From the NCBI GenBank assembly GCA_024636595.1, contig JAGXGT010000196.1, forward strand, positions 1-8,050: a stretch of DNA of 8,050 nucleotides, read 5' to 3'. The DNA is from Sphingomonadales bacterium (lineage in GTDB: Bacteria; Pseudomonadota; Alphaproteobacteria; Sphingomonadales; Sphingomonadaceae). Shown here piece after piece: positions 1 through 5,888 of the stretch; position 1 is the stretch's first letter; each line of letters begins with the position of its first letter. Under the pieces are notes generated by a model. It made no database searches and was not told the origin of the DNA. It was given only the letters and a program-made list of their open reading frames with translations. The translations under genes were made by a program, and so were the position numbers.

Positions 1-960
1 CTTCAACAAAGAGCTTTCCGGTCCCGGACCCTTACCGGCCTGTTCGCCCGCCAATGTCCTGAGCTCGGTGATTTCCAGCGCCGAGAGATCGATCTCCAGC
101 TGGCTGATCTTGGTGGCAAAGCCCATGTCCTCGATCAGCGGCTTGCCATCGAGCATTTCGGAAGCGGCAATTTCCTTCAGCTGCTCAACGCCGCGCTTGG
201 AGCGCGCCACTCCGGCAATGCCGGAGCGTTCGTGCGCGAGCAGGAACTTGGCATAGGTCCAGCCCTTATTCTCTTCGCCGATCAGGTTGGTCGCGGGTAC
301 GCGGACATCGGTCAGCCACACTTCGTTGACCTCATAGCCGCCGTCGATCAGCTTGATCGGCCGCACTTCGATACCCGGCGATTTCATGTCGACCAGAATG
401 AAGCTGATGCCCATCTGCGGTTTTGGCGCATCCGGATCGGTGCGGCACAGGAAGAAACCCCAGTCGGCATGCTGGGCCAGCGTCGTCCAGGTTTTCTGAC
501 CGTTGATGATATAATCGTCGCCGTCGCGCACGGCGCTGGTTTTCAGCGAAGCCAGATCCGAACCGGCACCCGGTTCCGAATAGCCCTGACACCACCACAC
601 ATCACCCGAACGAATGCCGGGCAGATGCTCCGCCTTCTGTTCTTCATTGCCGAATGTGTAAATCACCGGTCCGACCATGGCGACGCCAAAGGGCAAAGGC
701 ATCACGGTGTTTTTCCGGGCGTTTTCCTCGGACCAGATATAGCGCTGCGTCGGAGTCCAATCGGTGCCGCCATATTCGGTAGGCCAGGCCGGAACCGACC
801 AGCCCTTCTTGCCGAGAATCTTGTGCCAGGCGAGCATGTCCTCACGGCTCATCTCGTCCTGCACACCGCGGGTGCCGATATTCTGCGGATAATTATTGTC
901 AATAAATTCACGCACTTCGGCGCGAAAGGCTTTTTCTTCTTCGGTGAATTCCAGATTCAT
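1..960 (-). CDS. Acyl-CoA dehydrogenase, PimC-like (3' end outside window)
   Basis: This gene should encode a cytoplasmic FAD-dependent acyl-CoA dehydrogenase, which introduces the alpha-beta double bond into an acyl-CoA thioester. Only the first 320 residues are visible, against about 390-400 in the family, so the end of the C-terminal helical domain is missing. The protein begins MNLEFTEEEKAFRAEVREF. It shows the family signature YSEPGAGSD at residues 127-135 and NGQKTWTT at 153-160, both in the FAD- and substrate-binding beta domain. The start at 958-960 is supported by an AAGGAG ribosome binding site seven bases upstream. The wording around the signature resembles the large subunit of pimeloyl-CoA dehydrogenase (PimC), but the true acyl chain is unknown. 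A small-subunit partner, if present, would lie beyond the left edge. It is transcribed divergently from the molybdenum-enzyme unit. The family call is near certain; the PimC-like subtype is inference. Confidence 0.95.
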   Translation of the reverse strand, partial: MNLEFTEEEKAFRAEVREFIDNNYPQNIGTRGVQDEMSREDMLAWHKILGKKGWSVPAWPTEYGGTDWTPTQRYIWSEENARKNTVMPLPFGVAMVGPVIYTFGNEEQKAEHLPGIRSGDVWWCQGYSEPGAGSDLASLKTSAVRDGDDYIINGQKTWTTLAQHADWGFFLCRTDPDAPKPQMGISFILVDMKSPGIEVRPIKLIDGGYEVNEVWLTDVRVPATNLIGEENKGWTYAKFLLAHERSGIAGVARSKRGVEQLKEIAASEMLDGKPLIEDMGFATKISQLEIDLSALEITELRTLAGEQAGKGPGPESSLLK

Positions 961-967
961 GGGAGCG

Positions 968-973
968 CTCCTT
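968..973 (-). promoter_or_regulatory. Ribosome binding site of the acyl-CoA dehydrogenase
   Basis: On the minus strand this reads AAGGAG, a near-perfect anti-Shine-Dalgarno match, with a seven-base spacer to the ATG at 958-960. It fixes the start of the acyl-CoA dehydrogenase. Confidence 0.85.
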
Positions 974-990
974 GGTCAGAATTTGGCCGG

Positions 991-1018
991 ACTATAGGCT
1001 GAAAACCGCCGAAAACAA
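991..1018 (-). promoter_or_regulatory. Putative sigma-70 promoter for the acyl-CoA dehydrogenase
   Basis: On the minus strand, TTGTTT (1013-1018) and TATAGT (991-996) are separated by 16 bases. The -10 element matches the consensus at five of six positions and the -35 element at three of six. Transcription would begin around 984, giving a leader of about 25 bases with the ribosome binding site inside it. A 9-base direct repeat touches the upstream edge of the -35 element. This was recognised by eye from consensus matching and has no experimental support. Confidence 0.5.
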
Positions 1019-1038
1019 GCAATTAACCGAGCAATTAA
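1018..1038. repeat. Tandem 9-base direct repeat beside the -35 element
   Basis: AGCAATTAA occurs at 1018-1026 and again at 1030-1038, a spacing of 12 bases, a little more than one helical turn. The pair lies directly upstream of the proposed acyl-CoA dehydrogenase -35 box, on the side where an activator would bind. It is AT-rich against a GC-rich background. A role as an operator is inference. Confidence 0.4.
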
Positions 1039-1231
1039 GGTGACGCTACGGCATCCGCGCATCGGCGCTGAACCACCAGTTGCCATAATCCTTCGCTCGC
1101 TCTCATGTTCTCGTCGATGATTCCATAGGCGAGAGGCCAGCGATAGCAGCGCCTTTGCCGACATCGTCGATACAATAGCCTGATCGACTCCCCGCGCCGG
1201 AGGCGGGCCAAGCCCATGTCCCAAAGGCCAC
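1039..1231. other. Divergent spacer, no supported gene
   Basis: This is the middle of the spacer between the acyl-CoA dehydrogenase and the molybdenum-enzyme unit. Short minus-strand frames of 60-100 codons cross it in all three phases. None has a convincing ribosome binding site, recognisable motif or family-like composition, and they overlap one another. An 8-base direct repeat TCGTCGAT (1111-1118 and 1164-1171) and a five-pair hairpin (1191-1195 with 1203-1207) are present but could be chance. I see no tRNA or recognisable riboswitch here. Confidence 0.5.
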
Positions 1232-1260
1232 TTGGCTTGATCGCGCCGCTTCGCTATAAG
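1232..1260 (+). promoter_or_regulatory. Putative sigma-70 promoter for the iorA-iorB-cytochrome-mocA unit
   Basis: TTGGCT (1232-1237) and TATAAG (1255-1260) are separated by the optimal 17 bases. They match the consensus at four and five of six positions. Transcription would begin near 1267, leaving a leader of about 30 bases before the ATG at 1298. The -35 element overlaps the right arm of an inverted repeat, GCCAAG (1207-1212) and CTTGGC (1231-1236), which could be an operator. No other promoter is evident further down the unit, where gaps are 13 bases or less. Confidence 0.55.
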
Positions 1261-1297
1261 TTGCAAATTGCCATTCAATCATCCGGGTGAAAATTCC

Positions 1298-1783
1298 ATG
1301 ATCAAGCTGAACGTCAATGGTCAATCCAGGGAAGTCGATGTGGACCCGGCAACACCGATATTATGGGTCGTCCGCGAAAATCTGGAAATGCCCGGTACCA
1401 AATTCGGCTGCGGCATCGCCCAGTGCGGTGCCTGCACCGTGCATCTGGATGGAAAACCGATCCGCAGCTGTTCAACCCCGATATCCGCTGCCGAAGGCAA
1501 GAGCATCACGACTATCGAAGGTATCGCAAGCGAAGACGGCACATTGCACAAGGTCCAGCAAGCCTGGATCGAAGCGCAGGTGCCGCAATGCGGCTATTGC
1601 CAGTCCGGCCAGATCATGTCGGCGACGGCGCTGCTGCAGAAAAACCCGCAGCCCACCGATGCGCAGATCGACGCCGCGATGGCCGGCAATGTCTGCCGCT
1701 GCGGCATGTACAACCGCATCCGTCAGGCGATAAAGGCCGCGGCCGCCATCGAGCAGCCCGCCGCGCAGGAGACGGTGGCATGA
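1298..1783 (+). CDS. iorA: Isoquinoline 1-oxidoreductase-type 2Fe-2S subunit (IorA-like)
   Basis: This is the small electron-transfer subunit of a xanthine oxidase-family molybdenum hydroxylase, 161 residues long, the usual size. It carries electrons from the molybdenum centre through two 2Fe-2S clusters. The plant-ferredoxin-type cluster uses Cys38, Cys43, Cys46 and Cys58 (motif CGIAQCGAC). The second, helical-domain cluster uses Cys98, Cys101, Cys133 and Cys135 (CGYC and CRC). All eight ligands are intact. The ATG at 1298 is preferred because homologues begin with MIKLNVNG-like sequence and GGGTGA at 1285-1290 is a modest ribosome binding site. An in-frame TTG at 1268 would add ten residues unlike the family. 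There is no export signal, so the folded complex would have to be carried out by the Tat leader on the large subunit. The stop overlaps the start of the large-subunit gene as ATGA. The family call is very secure; the substrate is not implied by the name. Confidence 0.95.
   Translation: MIKLNVNGQSREVDVDPATPILWVVRENLEMPGTKFGCGIAQCGACTVHLDGKPIRSCSTPISAAEGKSITTIEGIASEDGTLHKVQQAWIEAQVPQCGYCQSGQIMSATALLQKNPQPTDAQIDAAMAGNVCRCGMYNRIRQAIKAAAAIEQPAAQETVA
1767..1772 (+). promoter_or_regulatory. Ribosome binding site of the molybdenum subunit, inside iorA
   Basis: AGGAGA lies within the last codons of the small-subunit gene, seven bases before the ATG at 1780. It decides the start of the large subunit. 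This matters because the same frame is open upstream through most of the small-subunit gene. Confidence 0.8.
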
Positions 1784-4026
1784 GCAAGAACAAAACAGCG
1801 ACCGACAAGCCCGGCAAAACCGGCAAGTGGACGCGCCGCGCCTTTATCGGTGCCGGCGTAGTGGCCGGTAGCGCGCTAGTCGTTGGCGTTGCCGTCCGTC
1901 AGGGCAATCCGATCGACCGTCTGAGCCCGCTCTTGACAAATGGCGAGAACGAGCAATTGCTCAATGCCTGGGTCAAGGTTGACACCGACAATATCGTCAC
2001 CGCCGTCATCCCGCATGTCGAGATGGGGCAGGGCGTCTATACCGCACTGGCGCAGATGCTGGCCGACGAGATGGATGCCGACTGGAACAAGGTGCGGATC
2101 CTCGAAGCACCGGCGGATATGCAATATGTCTCCGATTCAATCGCTCGCGATTTTCTGGCTCCCGATCTCGATGTCCCGGCAATTTTCGAACCGACGGTCA
2201 CCGGCGGCATTTTGGAACTGGCACAGGCGATGGGCCTGCAGTTCACCGGCGGCAGCTATTCGGTGCGCGCCACCGGCCAGCGCGCGATGCGCACCGCCGG
2301 CGCGGCGGCCCGCGAAATGCTGGTCGCGGCCGCGGCTAGCGAATGGCAGGTACCGGCTGGCGAAATTACCACGGCCGACAGCATGATCCTCCATGCCGGG
2401 AGCGGCAAGTCCGAACCCTTTTCGAAATTCGCTCTCGCCGCAGCGGAGCAAAGCCTGCCCGCCAAACCGATGCTGAAATCTCCGGAAAATTACACGATCA
2501 TGGGCCAGCCGAAAGCGCGCCACGATATTCCGGAAAAGGTCGATGGCAGCGCGGTTTTTGGTATCGATGCCCAGGTCCCGGGGATGAAATATGCGGCGGT
2601 CAGGGCCACCCCGGTGGTCGGTGCAACAATCGAATCGATGGATGCCAGCACCGCCAAAACCATGCCCGGCGTGCTGCAAATCCTCAATATGGGTGATTTT
2701 GTTGCGGTGGTCGCCGATGGCTATTGGCAGGCCCAGCAGGCGCTGAACAGCATCGATACCAAATATAGCAAAAGCGAAGGCGATAGCCTTGATCAGGATG
2801 CGCTGTTTGCGCGCTATGCCACCCATCTCGATGAAGCCGGTGATGACGGCGGCGATATGGAAACCGAAACAGGCGACGTCGGCAAGGGTTTTGCCGACGC
2901 GGCGACCAAGGTCGAAGCCGAGTATAAAGTGCCGTTCCTCGCCCACGCGACGATGGAGCCAATGAACTGCACCGCCTGGGTGCGCGACGGTAAGTGCGAC
3001 GTCTGGTCAGGCCATCAGGCACCGGTCAATGCACGGCAGGCGGCAGCCGATGCCGCCGGTCTGCCGTTTGAGGATGTGACCTATCACAACGCCTATCTTG
3101 GCGGCGGGTTCGGCCGCCGGTCGGAAAGCGACGCTATCATCATGGCGACCCGGATCGCCAAGGCCACCGGCTATCCGGTCAAGATGATCTGGTCGCGGGA
3201 AGAGGACACGGCGCAGGACCATTACCGGCCATCGGCGACCAGTCGCTTTCGGGGCGGGCTCGACAAGGATGGCAAGGCGGTCAGCTGGGACAATATCCAT
3301 ACCCATTTGTTCGATCCCAAAGATGCACCCACTGTGCCCTATTACAACATCGCCAGTCACAAGATCCGCAAGGTCGACGTGCCGACCCAGCTCCGTTTTG
3401 GCCCCTGGCGGTCGGTCGATCACAGCCAGCACGGCTTCTTCATCGAATCCTTTGTCGATGAAATGGCCCATGCTGCCGGCAAGGATGGCTATGCCTTCCG
3501 CCGCGAACTGCTCGCGGGGTCGCCGCGCCATTTGAAAGTGCTCGACACCGCGGCAAAAATGTCCGGCTGGGGCAGCGCGCTGCCCGAAAAGCATGGCCGG
3601 GGCATCGCCTTTGTGCCGTCGTTCGGATCGATCGTCGCGCAGGTCGCCGAAGTCGATATGAGCGGCGCCAAGCCGAAGGTGAAAAAAGTCTATGTCGCCG
3701 CTGATCCCGGCTTTGTGATCAATCCCGACGGCTTTACCGCGCAGATGGAAAGCGCGATCGCCTATGGCCTGACCGCGGCGCTCTATGGTGAAATTACGCT
3801 CAAGGATGGCAAGGTGCAGCAAAGCAATTTCCACGACTATCCGATGCTCCGGATTAACGAGATGCCCGAGGTCGAAGTGGCTTTGATCAATGGCGATCAC
3901 AAGCATCTCGGCGGCGGTGGCGAACCGGGCCTGCCGCCGATTGCGCCCGCCGTGACCAACGCGATTTTTGCCGCCACCGGCAAGCGGATTCGCGAGCTGC
4001 CCTTGTCCAAACACAGCATTGCCTGA
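1780..4026 (+). CDS. iorB: Isoquinoline 1-oxidoreductase-type molybdenum subunit, Tat leader (IorB-like)
   Basis: This is the catalytic subunit, 748 residues, holding the molybdopterin cofactor. It would hydroxylate an N-heterocycle or oxidise an aldehyde with water as the oxygen donor. A twin-arginine leader is visible: R19-R20-A-F-I, then a hydrophobic run to about residue 43. No clear Ala-X-Ala cleavage site follows, so it may stay membrane-anchored. A cofactor-binding motif HVEMGQG sits at 79-85. The hammerhead-type domain begins around 241 (MGQPKARHDIPEKVDG). GGGFGRR lies at 441-447, and the active-site loop GGGGEPGLPPIAPA carries the expected catalytic glutamate at Glu715. The N-terminal place of the MGQG motif is typical of IorB-type proteins as opposed to classical xanthine oxidase. 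The start overlaps iorA by four bases, implying coupled translation and fixed stoichiometry. No FAD subunit gene is present, so NAD is an unlikely acceptor; the next gene encodes a cytochrome. Family members also include periplasmic aldehyde dehydrogenases, so the substrate is unresolved. Confidence 0.95.
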   Translation: MSKNKTATDKPGKTGKWTRRAFIGAGVVAGSALVVGVAVRQGNPIDRLSPLLTNGENEQLLNAWVKVDTDNIVTAVIPHVEMGQGVYTALAQMLADEMDADWNKVRILEAPADMQYVSDSIARDFLAPDLDVPAIFEPTVTGGILELAQAMGLQFTGGSYSVRATGQRAMRTAGAAAREMLVAAAASEWQVPAGEITTADSMILHAGSGKSEPFSKFALAAAEQSLPAKPMLKSPENYTIMGQPKARHDIPEKVDGSAVFGIDAQVPGMKYAAVRATPVVGATIESMDASTAKTMPGVLQILNMGDFVAVVADGYWQAQQALNSIDTKYSKSEGDSLDQDALFARYATHLDEAGDDGGDMETETGDVGKGFADAATKVEAEYKVPFLAHATMEPMNCTAWVRDGKCDVWSGHQAPVNARQAAADAAGLPFEDVTYHNAYLGGGFGRRSESDAIIMATRIAKATGYPVKMIWSREEDTAQDHYRPSATSRFRGGLDKDGKAVSWDNIHTHLFDPKDAPTVPYYNIASHKIRKVDVPTQLRFGPWRSVDHSQHGFFIESFVDEMAHAAGKDGYAFRRELLAGSPRHLKVLDTAAKMSGWGSALPEKHGRGIAFVPSFGSIVAQVAEVDMSGAKPKVKKVYVAADPGFVINPDGFTAQMESAIAYGLTAALYGEITLKDGKVQQSNFHDYPMLRINEMPEVEVALINGDHKHLGGGGEPGLPPIAPAVTNAIFAATGKRIRELPLSKHSIA

Positions 4027-4039
4027 TCGGAACCGAACC

Positions 4040-4513
4040 ATGACCACCGTGCGAACTTTTGCCTGCCTCACAGTCTTTCTGCTCGCGGGCTGCAGCGCTG
4101 ATGCCGCACCCGGACCGGTGGAGCAGATCATCGTCCGCGAACCCGGAGCGGCGCCGGTGGCAACCGCCGCCTCTGCTGCGACCAACAATGATCCAGCCAG
4201 CGCCCTGATCGCCGAAGGAAAGGCTGCCTTTGCCAATTGCGCCGCCTGTCATACGGTCGAGAAAGGCGCAGCCAATGGTGTCGGTCCGAATCTGTTCGGG
4301 ATCGTTGGCAGAGCCGCCGGTGCGGTCACCGGATTTGCCTATTCTGATGCCCTGAAATCTTCCGGAATCACCTGGACGGCCGCCAATCTGGATAGTTATA
4401 TTGCCGATCCAGCCGCAAAAATTCCGGGGACCACGATGGTCGCCGGTGCGATCGCGGATTCGGCCAAGCGAGAAGCGGTGATCGCCTATCTCGAAAGCGC
4501 CACCGCCAATTGA
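4040..4513 (+). CDS. Class I cytochrome c lipoprotein, probable electron acceptor
   Basis: This encodes a 157-residue mono-haem cytochrome c anchored by a lipid on the periplasmic side. The signal peptide ends in a lipobox LLAGC with the lipidated cysteine at residue 18. A flexible, Ala/Pro-rich linker of about 35 residues follows. The haem site CAACH is at 67-71, with GPNLFGIVGR at 82-91. Met133 in IPGTTM is the expected distal haem ligand. The folded domain is close to mitochondrial and Paracoccus-type small cytochromes c. The start at 4040, 13 bases after the molybdenum-subunit stop, places the signal peptide correctly; the ribosome binding site (GGAA at 4029-4032) is weak. By position it is the natural acceptor for electrons from the iron-sulphur subunit and would pass them to a terminal oxidase. 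That pairing is inferred from gene order. Identity as a lipidated cytochrome c is very secure. Confidence 0.93.
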   Translation: MTTVRTFACLTVFLLAGCSADAAPGPVEQIIVREPGAAPVATAASAATNNDPASALIAEGKAAFANCAACHTVEKGAANGVGPNLFGIVGRAAGAVTGFAYSDALKSSGITWTAANLDSYIADPAAKIPGTTMVAGAIADSAKREAVIAYLESATAN

Positions 4514-4520
4514 GCACGCA

Positions 4521-5117
4521 TTGACCAAGGACTCGGGCATCCTGCTGGCGTTGCTGGCCGCGGGACAGTCCCGCAGATTTGGCGAGCGGGACAAGCTGAG
4601 CGCGTTGCTGGGTGGCAAGATGCTCGGCCTGCACGCCGCAGAGGCCGGCTCGGCCATGGCCTTCGCCCGCAAGCTGGTGATCGGTTCGCCAGACCATGGT
4701 TGCGCGGCGCAATGGAGCGCGCTGGGTTATCAGATCATTGCCAATGACGCCGCGGCGCAAGGCCAGGCCACCTCCGTCCGGCTCGCCGCCGCCCAAGCCA
4801 TTGAAAGCGGAGCCAGCGCACTATGTATCATGCTGGCCGACATGCCCTTTGTCACGCGCGACCATCTCGGCCAGCTGCTCGCCGCGTTCGAACGATCGGG
4901 CGGCACCATCGCCTCGGCTCGCCGCGGACAAGCCATGCCGCCAGCCATTTTTTCTCGTTATCAACTGGAAAGCCTATTGGCCGTGCAAGGCGATTCCGGC
5001 GCGCACAAGATGCTGACAGATGCCCGGCTTATAGCCGGCGGCGATCCTGTTTTGATGGATATTGATACCGAGGAAGATCTGGCTCAGGCCAATATTATAT
5101 ATAATGATATCAGATAA
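4521..5117 (+). CDS. mocA: MobA/MocA-like molybdenum cofactor nucleotidyltransferase, TTG start
   Basis: This 198-residue protein has the size and motifs of the MobA-like NTP transferase family. The nucleotide-binding LLAAGQSRRFGERDK is at about residues 10-24, a SVRLAA segment near 85-90, and the metal-binding ADMPFV near 106-111. The LAAG form, instead of MobA's LAGG, fits MocA, which joins CMP to molybdopterin to make the cytosine dinucleotide used by IorAB-type enzymes. Its place directly after such an enzyme supports that role. The start must be TTG at 4521 (or a still rarer ATT at 4509). An in-frame stop lies at 4479-4481, and no ATG or GTG occurs before the nucleotide-binding motif. 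No strong ribosome binding site is visible, so expression may rely on coupling to the cytochrome stop eight bases upstream. An XdhC-type insertion chaperone, often nearby, is absent from this unit. A sugar-nucleotide transferase is possible but less likely. Confidence 0.82.
   Translation: MTKDSGILLALLAAGQSRRFGERDKLSALLGGKMLGLHAAEAGSAMAFARKLVIGSPDHGCAAQWSALGYQIIANDAAAQGQATSVRLAAAQAIESGASALCIMLADMPFVTRDHLGQLLAAFERSGGTIASARRGQAMPPAIFSRYQLESLLAVQGDSGAHKMLTDARLIAGGDPVLMDIDTEEDLAQANIIYNDIR
5094..5105. repeat. AT-only perfect palindrome at the convergent gene ends
   Basis: ATTATATATAAT is a 12-base perfect palindrome inside the last codons of the nucleotidyltransferase gene, just before two stop codons that face each other. 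It is strikingly AT-rich for this genome. It lacks the GC stem of an intrinsic terminator. Confidence 0.4.
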
Positions 5118-5888
5118 TTATTTGTCGAAAAGCGGAGCAGCCTCGGCCAGGTAAACATCCGGCCTTGCCTCCAGTGCTTCCACTATCTTATATTTGTGCC
5201 ACGCGCCAAACAGGATCAGAATGCGTTTCTCCTGCCCGGTAACAGCGTCAAGCGCCTTGTTGATATTGGCGAGATGCGCGGCATTGATCGCTTGCCAGCC
5301 ACCTGCTCCCAGATCATCGCCGAACAGCCGCTCATAGGTCTCCTGCCGGGCCTTGACCGCAGAATCATAGGCGCCGGAATGGATAAAACCGGGGTCATCC
5401 GACCGGCCGGAAACCGCCTTGCCATAGAGCTGGATCGCCGCCTGGTATTCCGACCAGTCTTTCGCGCGGGCCGGGTCCGTTTCAAGCTGCTTCTCCGTTA
5501 CGCGGCGGTCGGTGGCAATTTTGGCTGTCCAGGCGGCCACCGGAATCATGGTAAAGCCCCTCTGCTTGCGCAGCGGAAATACGACATCGGTAAGTTCCGG
5601 AAAATCATCGGCCCGACTTTCCCGCACTTCGCCATATTTGTTGAAATTCGCGGATGCGATGGCAAAGCGTTCGGGCGGCAGTTCCACCAGAACAATATCC
5701 GGATCGAATTTGCCAATCGCATCGCGCAATACAGCCAGCGAGTAACGCTCGCTACTCTGGTGCTGGCCATGGATGGCACCAATCACGGTAACGATCGTCG
5801 CGCCTGCCGGGGGCGTATCAACCGAAGGGGAAGAGCATCCGGTCAGGCCGAAAAAAAGAGCGAATATGTAGGCGAAAAACGCCTTCAT
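5118..5888 (-). CDS. Lipoprotein of the Tiki/TraB/ChaN-like superfamily
   Basis: This 256-residue protein has a signal peptide ending in the lipobox LTGC, so Cys18 is probably lipidated and the protein faces the periplasm. The mature part carries motifs of the haem-binding-uptake/Tiki/TraB-PrgY fold: a first GxxH (GAIH, 37-40) after a beta strand, a conserved acidic strand VLVELPPERF (66-75), and a second GxxH (GAWH, 228-231) near the C terminus. Members of the superfamily include ChaN, TraB/PrgY pheromone-control proteins, Tiki metalloproteases and erythromycin esterase relatives, so either metal-dependent peptidase activity or ligand binding is possible. I cannot assign a substrate. Translation is coupled to the upstream transporter by a four-base overlap at 5885-5888. 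Its stop codon TAA directly abuts the stop of the gene on the opposite strand. Start and lipobox are convincing. The superfamily call is good, but the function is unknown. Confidence 0.78.
   Translation of the reverse strand: MKAFFAYIFALFFGLTGCSSPSVDTPPAGATIVTVIGAIHGQHQSSERYSLAVLRDAIGKFDPDIVLVELPPERFAIASANFNKYGEVRESRADDFPELTDVVFPLRKQRGFTMIPVAAWTAKIATDRRVTEKQLETDPARAKDWSEYQAAIQLYGKAVSGRSDDPGFIHSGAYDSAVKARQETYERLFGDDLGAGGWQAINAAHLANINKALDAVTGQEKRILILFGAWHKYKIVEALEARPDVYLAEAAPLFDK

Noticed and set aside
232..1002. Plus-strand open frame of 256 codons antisense to the acyl-CoA dehydrogenase
   Set aside because: It mirrors the codons of a clearly recognisable gene on the other strand, matches no family I know and has the odd Arg/His-rich composition of a shadow frame.
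1191..1207. Hairpin CCCGC/GCGGG as a terminator
   Set aside because: The stem has only five pairs and no T-run follows on either strand.
1035..1217. Small minus-strand frame of 60 codons in the divergent spacer
   Set aside because: Part of its translation looks protein-like, but frames in the other two phases overlap it, no ribosome binding site was seen, and it cannot be tied to any family. It is not supported as a gene.
1363..1779. Open frame in front of the molybdenum subunit that would extend it upstream by 139 codons
   Set aside because: It runs in another phase through the intact 2Fe-2S gene and gives an Arg-rich sequence with no family likeness. The ATG at 1780 has a good ribosome binding site and is followed by a Tat leader.
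3007..4236. Minus-strand open frame of 409 codons
   Set aside because: It is antisense to the C-terminal half of the molybdenum subunit and part of the cytochrome. Long antisense frames are expected in GC-rich genes, and its translation has no recognisable motif.
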